The notes under the pieces are model-generated. The model worked only from the letters and a program-made list of their open reading frames with translations. It searched no databases and had not been told where the DNA came from. The translations under genes and the position numbers were made by a program. 64,000 nt of DNA, from the NCBI RefSeq assembly GCF_000621725.1, contig NZ_JHXM01000007.1:1-64000 (forward strand), written 5' to 3'. Source of the stretch: Xylanibacter brevis ATCC 19188. Lineage in GTDB: Bacteria > Bacteroidota > Bacteroidia > Bacteroidales > Bacteroidaceae. Each line of letters opens with the position of its first letter. Position 1 is the stretch's first letter. Shown here piece after piece: positions 52,232-60,335 of this stretch.

Positions 52232-52236
52232 TTGCG

Positions 52237-53178
52237 ATGGAAAAGGACATTATTAAACAATCATTCAAGGAACTCCAAGAGGCTGAGCCTGTGAATGAAG
52301 GCGGGTTCATAATTGAGCCGATGAACAAGTGCATTGACGAGGCCCACAAACTGCCACCGCTCATATCACTTTATCCAGAAGTCGTGCTCGAAGGTGATCT
52401 TTGTATCATCTTCGGGCAGTCCGGTATCGGCAAGACGATCTACGCTATGCAGATAGCCCGCTATATCGCAGAAAATGGTAAGCGACTGTTATACGTTGAT
52501 TGCGAGATGACGCCTCGCCAACTTGGTAATCGCTATGAAACAGCCAACTTCCCTCCCACTTTCTTACGTGCTGAGATGGATAGGGAGCATCCTGACGAGG
52601 ATGTACTTAAAGGGATAGAGAAAGCGGGAGCAAAAAATAATGTGGATGTTGTATTCATCGACAACATCACCGCCCTGGGACAGTCGCTTGACAGAAGTGC
52701 TGATGCTGGTACACTAATGGCATCGCTAAATACCTTGAAGAAGAAATACAACTGGACGTTAGTGGTTCTCAACCATGTCCCCAAGATGTTCTCAGGCAAT
52801 GTCCCTCTTTCCCTTTCGGCCATGCAGGGATCTGCCAAGATAAACCAACTCATTGATGACGCTATAGGAATAGCACAATCCAGTATTGACCCAAACCTCG
52901 TTTATGTCAAACAGTGCAAGTGGCGAAATGGTGAGTTGACGATGGGCGCTGACCATGTGGCTATCTATGAGCGTTGCAAGGATAAATATGGCAATCTTGG
53001 CTTTGTCAGTCGTGGCTTTGGAACAGAGCAGGAGCACCTTAGTATTGAGAGTGGAAACGATAGGGATGAGATGAAGATTCGTGTAAGGGAACTCTCTGGC
53101 AAGGGGATGACGCAGACAGCCATTGCCGAACAGCTCAGGATCTCGCAGAGTAAGGTTTCAAGACTTCTAAAAGAGTAA
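52237..53178 (+). CDS. RepA-like AAA ATPase with C-terminal helix-turn-helix
   Basis: 313 residues. RecA/RepA-type ATPase (AAA_25-like): Walker A in IIFGQSGIGKTIYAMQIARY (~65), YVDCEMTPRQLGNR, Walker B in VDVVFIDNITALGQSLDRS (~142) and sensor-like VVLNHVPKMF. The C-terminal ~40 residues form a resolvase-type HTH (GMTQTAIAEQLRISQSKVSR). RepA-type helicases serve replication of excised mobilizable elements and plasmids; here it probably works with the Toprim-like protein next to it. It lies in the middle of the replication/mobilisation block. Confidence 0.87.
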   Translation: MEKDIIKQSFKELQEAEPVNEGGFIIEPMNKCIDEAHKLPPLISLYPEVVLEGDLCIIFGQSGIGKTIYAMQIARYIAENGKRLLYVDCEMTPRQLGNRYETANFPPTFLRAEMDREHPDEDVLKGIEKAGAKNNVDVVFIDNITALGQSLDRSADAGTLMASLNTLKKKYNWTLVVLNHVPKMFSGNVPLSLSAMQGSAKINQLIDDAIGIAQSSIDPNLVYVKQCKWRNGELTMGADHVAIYERCKDKYGNLGFVSRGFGTEQEHLSIESGNDRDEMKIRVRELSGKGMTQTAIAEQLRISQSKVSRLLKE

Positions 53179-53248
53179 TCCAAGATTATTCATTATTCAC
53201 ATTATTCATGCTGCATAATTGCATAATCTGCATAAATTGAATAAAGAA

Positions 53249-53929
53249 ATGGATAAACAAGAATTGAAACAGATACTCGCAACCAAGGCTCCAGCCTATC
53301 AAAGGTCTCTCATAGAGATTCCAAAAGACAGCTTTGTTACCTGGCATTCCTCCTTGACCGACTATCTGGACAGCGTGCTAGGAGACAGCCCGAAGATGCA
53401 AAACAGGATTGATCATCTTGTCATGCGTTATCGGTTGGGAGCGACTGATGAAGTGAAGGGGGAGCATTATGGCACTGTGCTGCCTCGGATTAACCGCAAG
53501 GGTATGATTGTTGGAGGTAATGTCTTACACTTCAATGTAGATGACGGATCAATCCTCAATCATGATGCACTTGTCAATCATCTCTATTCTTGGTATGCCT
53601 TCGACTATTATGTTGACCCTGACGTGTTCTTTGGTGAACACCTGTTGTATGGCAGACAGGCTGTCATTGTTCAAGAAGAGAAGACTGCCCTGCTTGGCAA
53701 GTTGGCCTATCCTGAAATCGAATGGTTGGCAGTAGGTGTCGGCAATAATCTGACGGACGGGATGATGAAAAAACTCATGGGCCGACAAGTAATCCTGTTC
53801 CCTGATGACTTCAGTTATGAGTTTTGGTCAGAACACTTCGGCAAAAAGTTTAAGGTGGATGACAGCTTTACCCATTGCGACATCAACCAGTATTTGATAG
53901 ACTTCATCCATAGTCAGCAAGTGCCGTAA
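53249..53929 (+). CDS. DUF6371/Toprim-like protein
   Basis: 226 residues from ATG 53249. The middle and C-terminal parts fit the DUF6371/Toprim-like layout of Bacteroidetes mobile elements: VFFGEHLLYGRQAVIVQEEK then TALL, PEIEWLAVGVGNNLTDGMM, MGRQVILFPDD. The conserved Glu is in QEEK and the Asp in FPDD. The N-terminus (~1-60) may stand in for a zinc finger, but no Cys cluster is present. Likely a primase-associated or replication role. It lies between the ATPase and the oriT-like region. Assignment rests on motif memory only. Confidence 0.7.
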   Translation: MDKQELKQILATKAPAYQRSLIEIPKDSFVTWHSSLTDYLDSVLGDSPKMQNRIDHLVMRYRLGATDEVKGEHYGTVLPRINRKGMIVGGNVLHFNVDDGSILNHDALVNHLYSWYAFDYYVDPDVFFGEHLLYGRQAVIVQEEKTALLGKLAYPEIEWLAVGVGNNLTDGMMKKLMGRQVILFPDDFSYEFWSEHFGKKFKVDDSFTHCDINQYLIDFIHSQQVP

Positions 53930-54263
53930 GCCGTAACGAGGGTGCGGAGAGAGATGAAGGGCTTGCCCTTGATATAGCCCACTATAACTACACGCTACGC
54001 TTTCGTAGTTAGTGGGCTCTTCCGAGGGACTCAGGACTTTGTCCTAAGAACCTACCAAGGGCTACTTGCCCTATGGAACCTCGCAAGGGGGTGACCCTCC
54101 CCCTTGACCGCCCCGCTCAGTGGCATCTGCCCCTAAGAACCCTGAGCAGGAAGTGACTTTCTCCCTGCACCCACCAATCAGGGCTACGCCCCGATACCCC
54201 AATGGGAAAATGTAGAAATATATAATTTCATAAAATCATAATAATATAAAATCGTAAATTGAT
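53930..54263. other. Structured 334-bp region upstream of the relaxase gene: candidate oriT
   Basis: No gene. A long stem AGCCCACTATAACTAC/GTAGTTAGTGGGCT brackets about 53975-54016. Further GC-rich inverted pieces follow (AAGGGGGTGACCCTCCCCCT near 54086; GGGGCGT-type pieces near 54190) and then an AT-rich stretch before the relaxase ATG. In Bacteroidales mobilizable elements oriT lies next to the mob gene, so this is the best candidate; no nick site could be fixed. Confidence 0.5.
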
Positions 54264-55586
54264 ATGGAAACAATAGCAAAAGCATCTGACCACGTAAAGC
54301 CGTGCAACATTGAGCAGAGCGAACGTCACAACAGACGGGATGCTGAATATATCGCCTCGCTCAATCCCCGAATATTGTATGTCCGTACCGATCTAAGTCC
54401 GGACAATGAATCGTATGTCGCACCCGACATGCAGGGGATCACACTCCAGCAGCACTATGATGCTATCAAGGCGATGGTGAAGCAGAAGACAGGCCGAGCC
54501 ATGCAAGAGAAGAAGATCATGGTGACTGGCAAGAACGGCAAGCAGAAGGAACGCAATGGCAGCAGCCCCATCCGTGAGAGTGTTGTCAACATCAAGCCAG
54601 ACACGACAATGAATGATCTCTTGAAGTACACAAAGAAAGTACAAGAGAGGTGGGGCATAAGAGCTATCCAAATCCACATCCATCGGGACGAAGGCCACTA
54701 CGAAAACCCTGACGATCCATCCACATGGAAGCCGAACCTTCACGCACACATCATCTGGGACTGGATGAACCATGACACGGGCAAATCCTATAAACTCGGT
54801 AAGAAGGATATGGAAGAGTTACAAGACATGGCAGCTGATACATTGGAAATGGAACGGGGCCAGCGAAAGTCCAAAACAGGTCGCGAACACCTGGAGCATA
54901 ATGACTTTATCCTATTCCAGCAGAAAAAGCAATGTGCCGAGCTGGATATCGAGATTGCCGAAAAGAGAGATAGACTCAACGCAGAGAACGGCAATGCTAT
55001 CAAGTCTGGTGTGGCCAACCTCTTTGGAAAGGGTAAGTATGCTGACATGGAGAAAGAGAACAAACGACTAAAAGAAGAACTGCCAAAGCAAAAAGCGACC
55101 CTACAACGGAAATATCAGCAAGCCTTGGAAGCTGAACGAGACAGACAGAGCCAACAACTCGCAGAGAAGGACAAGATAATCGAAGAACTTCAGGCCAAGT
55201 ATAAAGGCGAGGTATTTCAACATCAGCAAGATAATCAGGAAAAAGACAGGATCATCAGACAAAAAGATAGCATCATCAATGATTATCGCGAACGGCTTGG
55301 CCATTATCTGTCAACCCTCTCTGAACTTCTTCGAGGTGCAGTAAAAGCAGTTATCGATTATGTTCAGGCTGGCTATCGCAGTTTCAATTATCGTCAGGAT
55401 TGCGATGTTAGGCGCTATATGAACGGTCAGACAGATAAGGATGAAGCCGCAAACACGGTGCTTAATGCCTCTCGCCCCTTTTTGAAAGCCAATGAATGTG
55501 AGCGGGTAAAAGGACAGCTCTCCTATATCGTTAATGACATGAAAGAAGAACAACAGCAAAGCCGAAGTCGTGGATTCCACATGTAA
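54264..55586 (+). CDS. MobV-family relaxase
   Basis: 440 residues. The N-terminal ~200 residues form the relaxase: NIEQSERHNRRDAEYI (motif 1, Asn/Arg-rich), a middle part with GSSPIRESVVNIKPDT, then the metal-binding HIHRDEGHY and PNLHAHIIWDWM (motif 3 His residues, ~140-175). Residues ~225-360 are a long coiled coil (KRLKEELPKQKATLQRKYQQ). It nicks oriT and pilots the strand during mobilisation by a helper conjugative system. It ends 54 bp before the convergent cargo block. Confidence 0.92.
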   Translation: METIAKASDHVKPCNIEQSERHNRRDAEYIASLNPRILYVRTDLSPDNESYVAPDMQGITLQQHYDAIKAMVKQKTGRAMQEKKIMVTGKNGKQKERNGSSPIRESVVNIKPDTTMNDLLKYTKKVQERWGIRAIQIHIHRDEGHYENPDDPSTWKPNLHAHIIWDWMNHDTGKSYKLGKKDMEELQDMAADTLEMERGQRKSKTGREHLEHNDFILFQQKKQCAELDIEIAEKRDRLNAENGNAIKSGVANLFGKGKYADMEKENKRLKEELPKQKATLQRKYQQALEAERDRQSQQLAEKDKIIEELQAKYKGEVFQHQQDNQEKDRIIRQKDSIINDYRERLGHYLSTLSELLRGAVKAVIDYVQAGYRSFNYRQDCDVRRYMNGQTDKDEAANTVLNASRPFLKANECERVKGQLSYIVNDMKEEQQQSRSRGFHM

Positions 55587-55640
55587 GTATGGCTAAACTT
55601 AAAAAAAGAACCAGCTGGTAAGGTTATCAGCAGGTTTATA

Positions 55641-56303
55641 CTACTTGGCTAAGAGGGCATCATCTATTTGTACTCCTTCACGGAAAATGTCAATGTCTAC
55701 ATTCTTTGGTATTCCCGATAGCTTCCCCGTTTGAGATTTCTGCCATATTGTGTATGTTCCCTTGCCTTTAATAAAAGGTTCGTCACTTCCGTACCGGCCA
55801 ATCATAAGATGGAAATTATTAAACCTTGGGGCGCAATATCTGTTGTAGAAAGTATTAACGGAGTAAATCATTGGAGCCTTGCCATAGTAAGACTTGACAA
55901 GTTGGATGAATCGCATGAGACTATCTTGGAATTGAACAGTTGACCATTTCCTACATTCCTCCACGTCCACCATTGGTATCAGGTCTATATCATTCTTCTT
56001 AACATGCTTCTTATAGTTCTCAAATTGCTTTTGGACTGAACTTGTTGTTCTGAAATAGTGATATGCTCCCACTCGAAACCTTTTTGCTCTGGCTCCTTTT
56101 ATGTTTCGTTGGCACATTGGATCCACATAAGTTGCTCCTTCAGTTGCCTTGATATAGACGAACTCCACATCTGGAACTTTTTCCCAACAAATTATCCCAT
56201 TATGATGCGACACGTCAATGCCAAAAGGATTTTGCTTCTTGTCTTGTCCCCATCCATGTACCAACAAAGTTACAGCAACAATAAATAGTAAACATCTTCT
56301 CAT
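55641..56303 (-). CDS. Secreted GH25 muramidase
   Basis: 220 residues from ATG 56303, which overlaps the stop of the Sel1-repeat gene by 4 nt (ATGA), indicating translational coupling; a longer start at 56357 is rejected. Signal peptide MRRCLLFIVAVTLLVHGWGQ. The GH25 barrel shows GIDVSHHNGIICWEKVPDVE, EFVYIKATEGATYVDP, the catalytic Asp-x-Glu in PMVDVEEC and the final VDIDIFREG. GH25 enzymes cleave the MurNAc-GlcNAc bond of peptidoglycan. It is the last gene of the cargo block. Roles in antagonism, in crossing the wall or in self-remodelling are possible; context does not decide. Confidence 0.92.
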   Translation of the reverse strand: MRRCLLFIVAVTLLVHGWGQDKKQNPFGIDVSHHNGIICWEKVPDVEFVYIKATEGATYVDPMCQRNIKGARAKRFRVGAYHYFRTTSSVQKQFENYKKHVKKNDIDLIPMVDVEECRKWSTVQFQDSLMRFIQLVKSYYGKAPMIYSVNTFYNRYCAPRFNNFHLMIGRYGSDEPFIKGKGTYTIWQKSQTGKLSGIPKNVDIDIFREGVQIDDALLAK

Positions 56304-57118
56304 AACATACCCCTTATTTCTTCTCTCAATTCTGTATTTCTTGGTTGATCCAAACAAACATAGGGTGTATGCTCCATTAGGTCTAATATATCTTTTAAGT
56401 TCACATAACTATGCTTTTCTGTCAAGAATCTAACTTTTGCTAGATTATAGTTGGCCCATGTTTTCAAATTCACTTTCAGAGAATTATCGTACTCTATCGC
56501 CTTCATGTCGTCTTTCAATATCAACGACATCATTCGCTGATACAATTGTTTTGCTTTATCAATATCCTTTTCACGCCCCATATAACCAAAGTGATATGCT
56601 AATGCACAATTATACATGCCAAGTGGATTACCTTTTCCTGCAAGCTTCTCAACATAATAGAATTGCCTTTCAGCATCCCCTCTTGAGCCATAATAGCCCA
56701 TAAGGTTCGTCAAACCAGAAACTTGCCCAGCGTCAGCTGCACCTTCAAACCACGGAATTGCTTCCTCAATCCTGTCTGTCATTCCAAGGTACACACCTAT
56801 ATTATTATATGCTTCCATCACCCCTTCTTGTGCAGCATAACGATAACAGTCCATCAGAAAATCTACTACGTTAGGAAAAGCTTCGTAATTTACCTGCATT
56901 GTATAGATATCGAAGTCAAGTACGCATTTCCTTGCCTCCTGATAGGTAAATAATTCGTGGCTGAATGGTGTTAGTTCCTTTCCATTGAACAATATATCCT
57001 CAATGGGTTTCAAGTGAGAAGTATTCAACGGTTTCTCATAATAGAACGATAGCAAGCGGTCATGAATCAGATCACAATAGAACTGTTCTTTGTTATAAAC
57101 TTCTTCCATAGCCTTCAC
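56300..57118 (-). CDS. Sel1-like/TPR repeat protein
   Basis: 272 residues; an alternative Met4 start is possible. There is no signal peptide. Central Sel1-like repeats span about 90-200 (AAQEGVMEAYNNIGVYLGM, AIPWFEGAADAGQVSGLTNL, AGKGNPLGMYNCALAYHFGY). Such solenoids bind proteins and act, among other roles, as immunity proteins and adaptors next to cell-wall effectors. The 4-nt overlap with the GH25 gene suggests fixed stoichiometry. It starts 5 nt after the OB-fold gene. Function unknown. Confidence 0.82.
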   Translation of the reverse strand: MKAMEEVYNKEQFYCDLIHDRLLSFYYEKPLNTSHLKPIEDILFNGKELTPFSHELFTYQEARKCVLDFDIYTMQVNYEAFPNVVDFLMDCYRYAAQEGVMEAYNNIGVYLGMTDRIEEAIPWFEGAADAGQVSGLTNLMGYYGSRGDAERQFYYVEKLAGKGNPLGMYNCALAYHFGYMGREKDIDKAKQLYQRMMSLILKDDMKAIEYDNSLKVNLKTWANYNLAKVRFLTEKHSYVNLKDILDLMEHTPYVCLDQPRNTELREEIRGML

Positions 57119-57123
57119 TTTTG

Positions 57124-57525
57124 TCAGAACGGTAATTCACTTCCATCATCCATCTTGAATGGATCTTCCACATCCGATGTTGGCGCATCAAACGGCAAAT
57201 CACTAATAGGCGTTGTCCCCCCTATTTGCACTGGTTGTGGAATCTGCAGACCTCGGATTACGTTATATGCTCTGAAGTCATTATACCAGCGTCCATTATA
57301 TTCCCTCGCGTCGATGTCAAATTGAATGGTAAGATCTTCACCATTCTGGATATTCAACTGTTTAATCTTATCCTCGCCAAACACTGTGAAAGCACAACGC
57401 CTTGGGTATTGCCCAGGCACCTCAATTACATACCCCTGCATCATCCACGGATTGCCCGTTTTTGATGATGTCCCACTCTTTGCCTCCAATACGGCAATAA
57501 TTCTTCCTGTTAGTTCCATACTCAT
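57124..57525 (-). CDS. DUF3127 OB-fold protein with SSB-like acidic tail
   Basis: 133 residues, Met1 or Met3 start. The DUF3127 pattern is clear: MELTGRIIAVLEAKSGTSSK, WMMQGYVIEVP, AFTVFGEDKIKQLNIQNGED, FDIDAREYNGRWYNDFRAYN. The C-terminus ends in KMDDGSELPF, resembling the DDDLPF tip by which single-strand-binding proteins recruit partners. It probably binds single-stranded DNA (inference). In an operon with the zinc-ribbon gene (5 nt gap) and the Sel1 gene (5 nt gap). Confidence 0.85.
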   Translation of the reverse strand: MSMELTGRIIAVLEAKSGTSSKTGNPWMMQGYVIEVPGQYPRRCAFTVFGEDKIKQLNIQNGEDLTIQFDIDAREYNGRWYNDFRAYNVIRGLQIPQPVQIGGTTPISDLPFDAPTSDVEDPFKMDDGSELPF

Positions 57526-57530
57526 TCACG

Positions 57531-57812
57531 TTAATCTTCTAAACAATAGAGTCCTTGGTTTTCAAGTTCACCACCACATTCAGGACATTTGTCTGCTGGT
57601 TTCCAGTTTTCAGTACTGAAGCCCTTGCAGTTCGGACATGATATAGGCCCCTCTACGATGGTACCCAAGTCATAATAGCGACTAAAAACACTCTTGCAAT
57701 CGTGACACACAAAGTATGCCACTATACTATCCATTAACATATCTGACCCATCTGACGGAGCAGCTATTTCCCATCCGCATTTCTTGCATTTATATAATAG
57801 GTATTCTGCCAT
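57531..57812 (-). CDS. Small zinc-ribbon protein
   Basis: 93 residues from ATG 57812 (an alternative ATG is at 57821). It starts MAEYLLYKCKKCGWEIAAPS and carries four Cys-x-x-Cys pairs: CKKC, CHDC, CPNC and CPEC, the last two spaced as in rubredoxin-like ribbons. It probably binds two zinc ions. There is no catalytic motif or signal. It is translated close to the OB-fold gene, 5 nt upstream of it, which hints at a nucleic-acid or protein-binding role. Family not named. Confidence 0.75.
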   Translation of the reverse strand: MAEYLLYKCKKCGWEIAAPSDGSDMLMDSIVAYFVCHDCKSVFSRYYDLGTIVEGPISCPNCKGFSTENWKPADKCPECGGELENQGLYCLED

Positions 57813-57832
57813 AATCAACATTTCTTTGTCAG

Positions 57833-58366
57833 TTAAGCATCATATAAAACCAATGCCCTATCTTTTCTAATGAACAATCTCTCCTTATAGAATTCATATT
57901 CATTACCATATTTGCGAGTCAAATGGTATAATAGTTTTCCGGAATGACACTCGCCGACCATGATTGCTTTCTCAATATTCAATGAACTCTCGAAGGACCA
58001 GTCTTTCTTGTCAAACTTACTCAAATAACTTGGTTCTGACAGAAGTTCAGCCTTTTTCTTTATCCTTATTGTATTATATGTGTTGACTTTCTTGGGATTA
58101 ACTTCATCATATTCATCATAATATATGGTGGTGAATGCTTCTTCTCCGTCAAGCGGAGTAAATTTGTTCTCACTGCTATAATATGTGCTCAGAATATGTA
58201 GAATGTGTTCTACACCTTTAGCTGTTTTAATCACCATAGCATTGAGCAATCTTTTGTCATACTGTACTTTGTTGTCCTTGTCTCGACCAGCATAATATCC
58301 GAGAAATTCAGAATCTCTGTGTACCTTTATAACAGATACGTAACGTCTATAAACCTTTGTCTCCAT
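57833..58366 (-). CDS. Cargo protein of unknown function, 177 residues
   Basis: It starts at ATG 58366 (METKVYRRYVSVIKVHRDSE); an upstream ATG at 58417 lies across the promoter box and is rejected. Soluble, mixed charge, with EFLGYYAGRD, GKLLYHLTRKYGNEYEFYKE and the end RKDRALVLYDA. I recognise no domain. It is the first gene of the second cargo transcription unit, with a promoter and a palindromic operator-like motif just upstream. Confidence 0.65.
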   Translation of the reverse strand: METKVYRRYVSVIKVHRDSEFLGYYAGRDKDNKVQYDKRLLNAMVIKTAKGVEHILHILSTYYSSENKFTPLDGEEAFTTIYYDEYDEVNPKKVNTYNTIRIKKKAELLSEPSYLSKFDKKDWSFESSLNIEKAIMVGECHSGKLLYHLTRKYGNEYEFYKERLFIRKDRALVLYDA

Positions 58367-58403
58367 AACACCAATACTTTTATTCAATAATGCAATGTTG
58401 AGG

Positions 58404-58411
58404 CAAAGATA
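58404..58411 (-). promoter_or_regulatory. -7 box of the second cargo unit
   Basis: The minus strand reads TATCTTTG, 38 nt before the ATG at 58366. Upstream of it at 58444-58462 is the palindrome ATTTGCAAGGCTTGCAAAT. Confidence 0.55.
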
Positions 58412-58443
58412 CGACAAAAAACAATACTCACCAAGCGTTTTCC

Positions 58444-58462
58444 ATTTGCAAGGCTTGCAAAT
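58444..58462. promoter_or_regulatory. Palindromic operator-like motif, copy 1
   Basis: ATTTGCAAGGCTTGCAAAT is self-complementary except at its centre. A close copy is at 61876-61894. They lie 33 and 44 nt from their -7 boxes, one helical turn apart. Confidence 0.55.
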
Positions 58463-58486
58463 GTTACATATAATTGCGCCAAATGC

Positions 58487-58624
58487 TTATCCTCTATAGT
58501 TCAGATGATCATTCCATCTTTCGATATCATCTCTCTTGTCATTATTCCTATCAGGAACAATCTTGTTGAGAATCTTATATAATACAACTAAGAGAAACGC
58601 AAATAAAAGTCCAAATAGTTCCAT
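58487..58624 (-). CDS. 45-residue membrane peptide
   Basis: It encodes MELFGLLFAFLLVVLYKILN followed by a charged tail (KIVPDRNNDKRDDIERWNDH and LNYRG). One predicted membrane segment spans residues 3-19. Its ATG is 16 nt after the stop of the WG/LRR gene, so it is probably co-translated with it. It could be a membrane anchor or toxin-like peptide; the sequence does not decide. Too short for most gene callers. Confidence 0.5.
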   Translation of the reverse strand: MELFGLLFAFLLVVLYKILNKIVPDRNNDKRDDIERWNDHLNYRG

Positions 58625-58640
58625 AATTATTCATCAATAG

Positions 58641-60290
58641 TTACTTACCTAAGAATTCAAAATCTGTATCGGTATTTGGATAATCTCCATGCATACCATC
58701 TGTCATAGCATACCACGACTCTCTATCATAATCCTCACCATATATTGGACCACATTTAGCCTGGTATAATTCATGATTAATAAAATAGAGTTTCTTTCTT
58801 ATGCCTTTTTCATCAATATATACACAGAAGTCTTCTCCCATTATGACTTTGGGATATATTATAGGTAGTATTATAGCACCATCAGTTCTTATCACTCCCC
58901 ACTTGTTTCCTTTTCTAACTCTTAATGCTCTCCATCTACTGGAATAATTCCCCAAATAGTCATATTGGCCATACCTCAATACGTATACTTTTTCATCTAT
59001 ATCATATAGAGCATGAAGATTCCATCCTTTTTCTATAATCAAATATCTATTGTCGAGCAGTTTTATAGGCTTTCCTTCAATATCTATAGAGATTTGATAC
59101 CCCGTTTTATCTACGGCAAACCATTGGTTACATTTCTTTGCAACAATTCTTGGCGTATTATCATTAAAATCTCCAATAATACTATCAAAATCTGCAGTTA
59201 TAACTATTTCGCCAAAATCATTTATGAAGCCAATCTTCTTATTGTAATGGACAGCATACATTTGGCATGAATGTTTTTTGGTGCATTGCTCTTTATCTAA
59301 AGGAATATCTATAGGTATATATTTGCTCTTTTCGATAAGACAATCTGGATAATGAGACATAGCAATAGCAAAACTGTTTTTCGATCCATCTGGAATAATA
59401 ACATTAATCAAACCGCTGTATGCAAAAGCATCAGGATGAATTTTGCTAGGAATACCGCAAAATTCGATAACTTGCAGTTTTCCACAACATGCAAAGGCTC
59501 TGTCACAAACTTCATCAACAGTATATGGAATAACAATTCTCTCTAAATTCATGTTTTTATAGAAAGAATAAGCTTCGATTATAGAAACCTGGGGAGTAAC
59601 AAGAAACGACTCGTTACTTATAAATAGTTCTTTTTCTATACAAATTGTAGGTTGAGCATCTTTATCGAAGTATCGTATCAATGAGAATTTTTCCAAATTT
59701 AATATATCTACAAGTTTCTCTGAGGTACAGCCATCTTGAGAATATTCATTTTCGGCATTCACAAGAATCTCAGTATCGCTATATATCAATTGATATAATG
59801 CACCCTTGGAAATTACAAAGTGGTCGTTGTCGCATTCAACATCATAGATTCTCCCGTCTTTACAAATCGCTTTCCCGACCCCTTCTAAAGTCACGAAATG
59901 TATGTTATAATGTGTTTCTCTTATTATTGAAAACACATAGTCTTTCTCATGTAGACAGGTCTTTTCTGATGAATTGTAGTATGCATAGAATCCAACAAAG
60001 CCTGTTGCTATTTCTCGATAGAACTGAATACAAATCTTCTCTTTGTCAATAACATCTAGCCAATTTTTAAGTTCCAAATCTAAGAGGGGTTTAACTACAG
60101 TCTTATCCAATATAACTATCGCTTTATCTGGAAATACCATACAAAAGAAAGTCCCATTTTCATCATCTTCATGACAGATTGAAGGAATGCCATGTATTGT
60201 AATCATCTCATTCATGGTACTAGGAGTTTCTTCCCATCTACCAATTATGTTTGGCCAATTCTGGTTAAACAAACTATTGTAATATTCCAT
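58641..60290 (-). CDS. WG-repeat and leucine-rich-repeat protein
   Basis: 549 residues, no signal peptide. The N-terminal ~200 residues show nothing familiar. LRR_5/BspA-type repeats lie at about 245-300 (NMNLERIVIPYTVDEVCDRA, GKLQVIEFCGIPSKIHPDAF). WG repeats (PF14903-like) lie at about 345-500 (KKIGFINDFGEIVITADFDS, NKWGVIRTDGAIILPIIYPK). The C-terminal ESWYAMTDGMHGDYP motif also occurs in Bacteroidetes repeat proteins. Probably an intracellular protein-binding scaffold. The second gene of the first cargo unit, 45 nt after the large upstream gene. Confidence 0.75.
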   Translation of the reverse strand: MEYYNSLFNQNWPNIIGRWEETPSTMNEMITIHGIPSICHEDDENGTFFCMVFPDKAIVILDKTVVKPLLDLELKNWLDVIDKEKICIQFYREIATGFVGFYAYYNSSEKTCLHEKDYVFSIIRETHYNIHFVTLEGVGKAICKDGRIYDVECDNDHFVISKGALYQLIYSDTEILVNAENEYSQDGCTSEKLVDILNLEKFSLIRYFDKDAQPTICIEKELFISNESFLVTPQVSIIEAYSFYKNMNLERIVIPYTVDEVCDRAFACCGKLQVIEFCGIPSKIHPDAFAYSGLINVIIPDGSKNSFAIAMSHYPDCLIEKSKYIPIDIPLDKEQCTKKHSCQMYAVHYNKKIGFINDFGEIVITADFDSIIGDFNDNTPRIVAKKCNQWFAVDKTGYQISIDIEGKPIKLLDNRYLIIEKGWNLHALYDIDEKVYVLRYGQYDYLGNYSSRWRALRVRKGNKWGVIRTDGAIILPIIYPKVIMGEDFCVYIDEKGIRKKLYFINHELYQAKCGPIYGEDYDRESWYAMTDGMHGDYPNTDTDFEFLGK

Positions 60291-60335
60291 ATTTTGATAC
60301 TTATATAAGTAAACCTTTCACTTCTTAGAAAAAAA

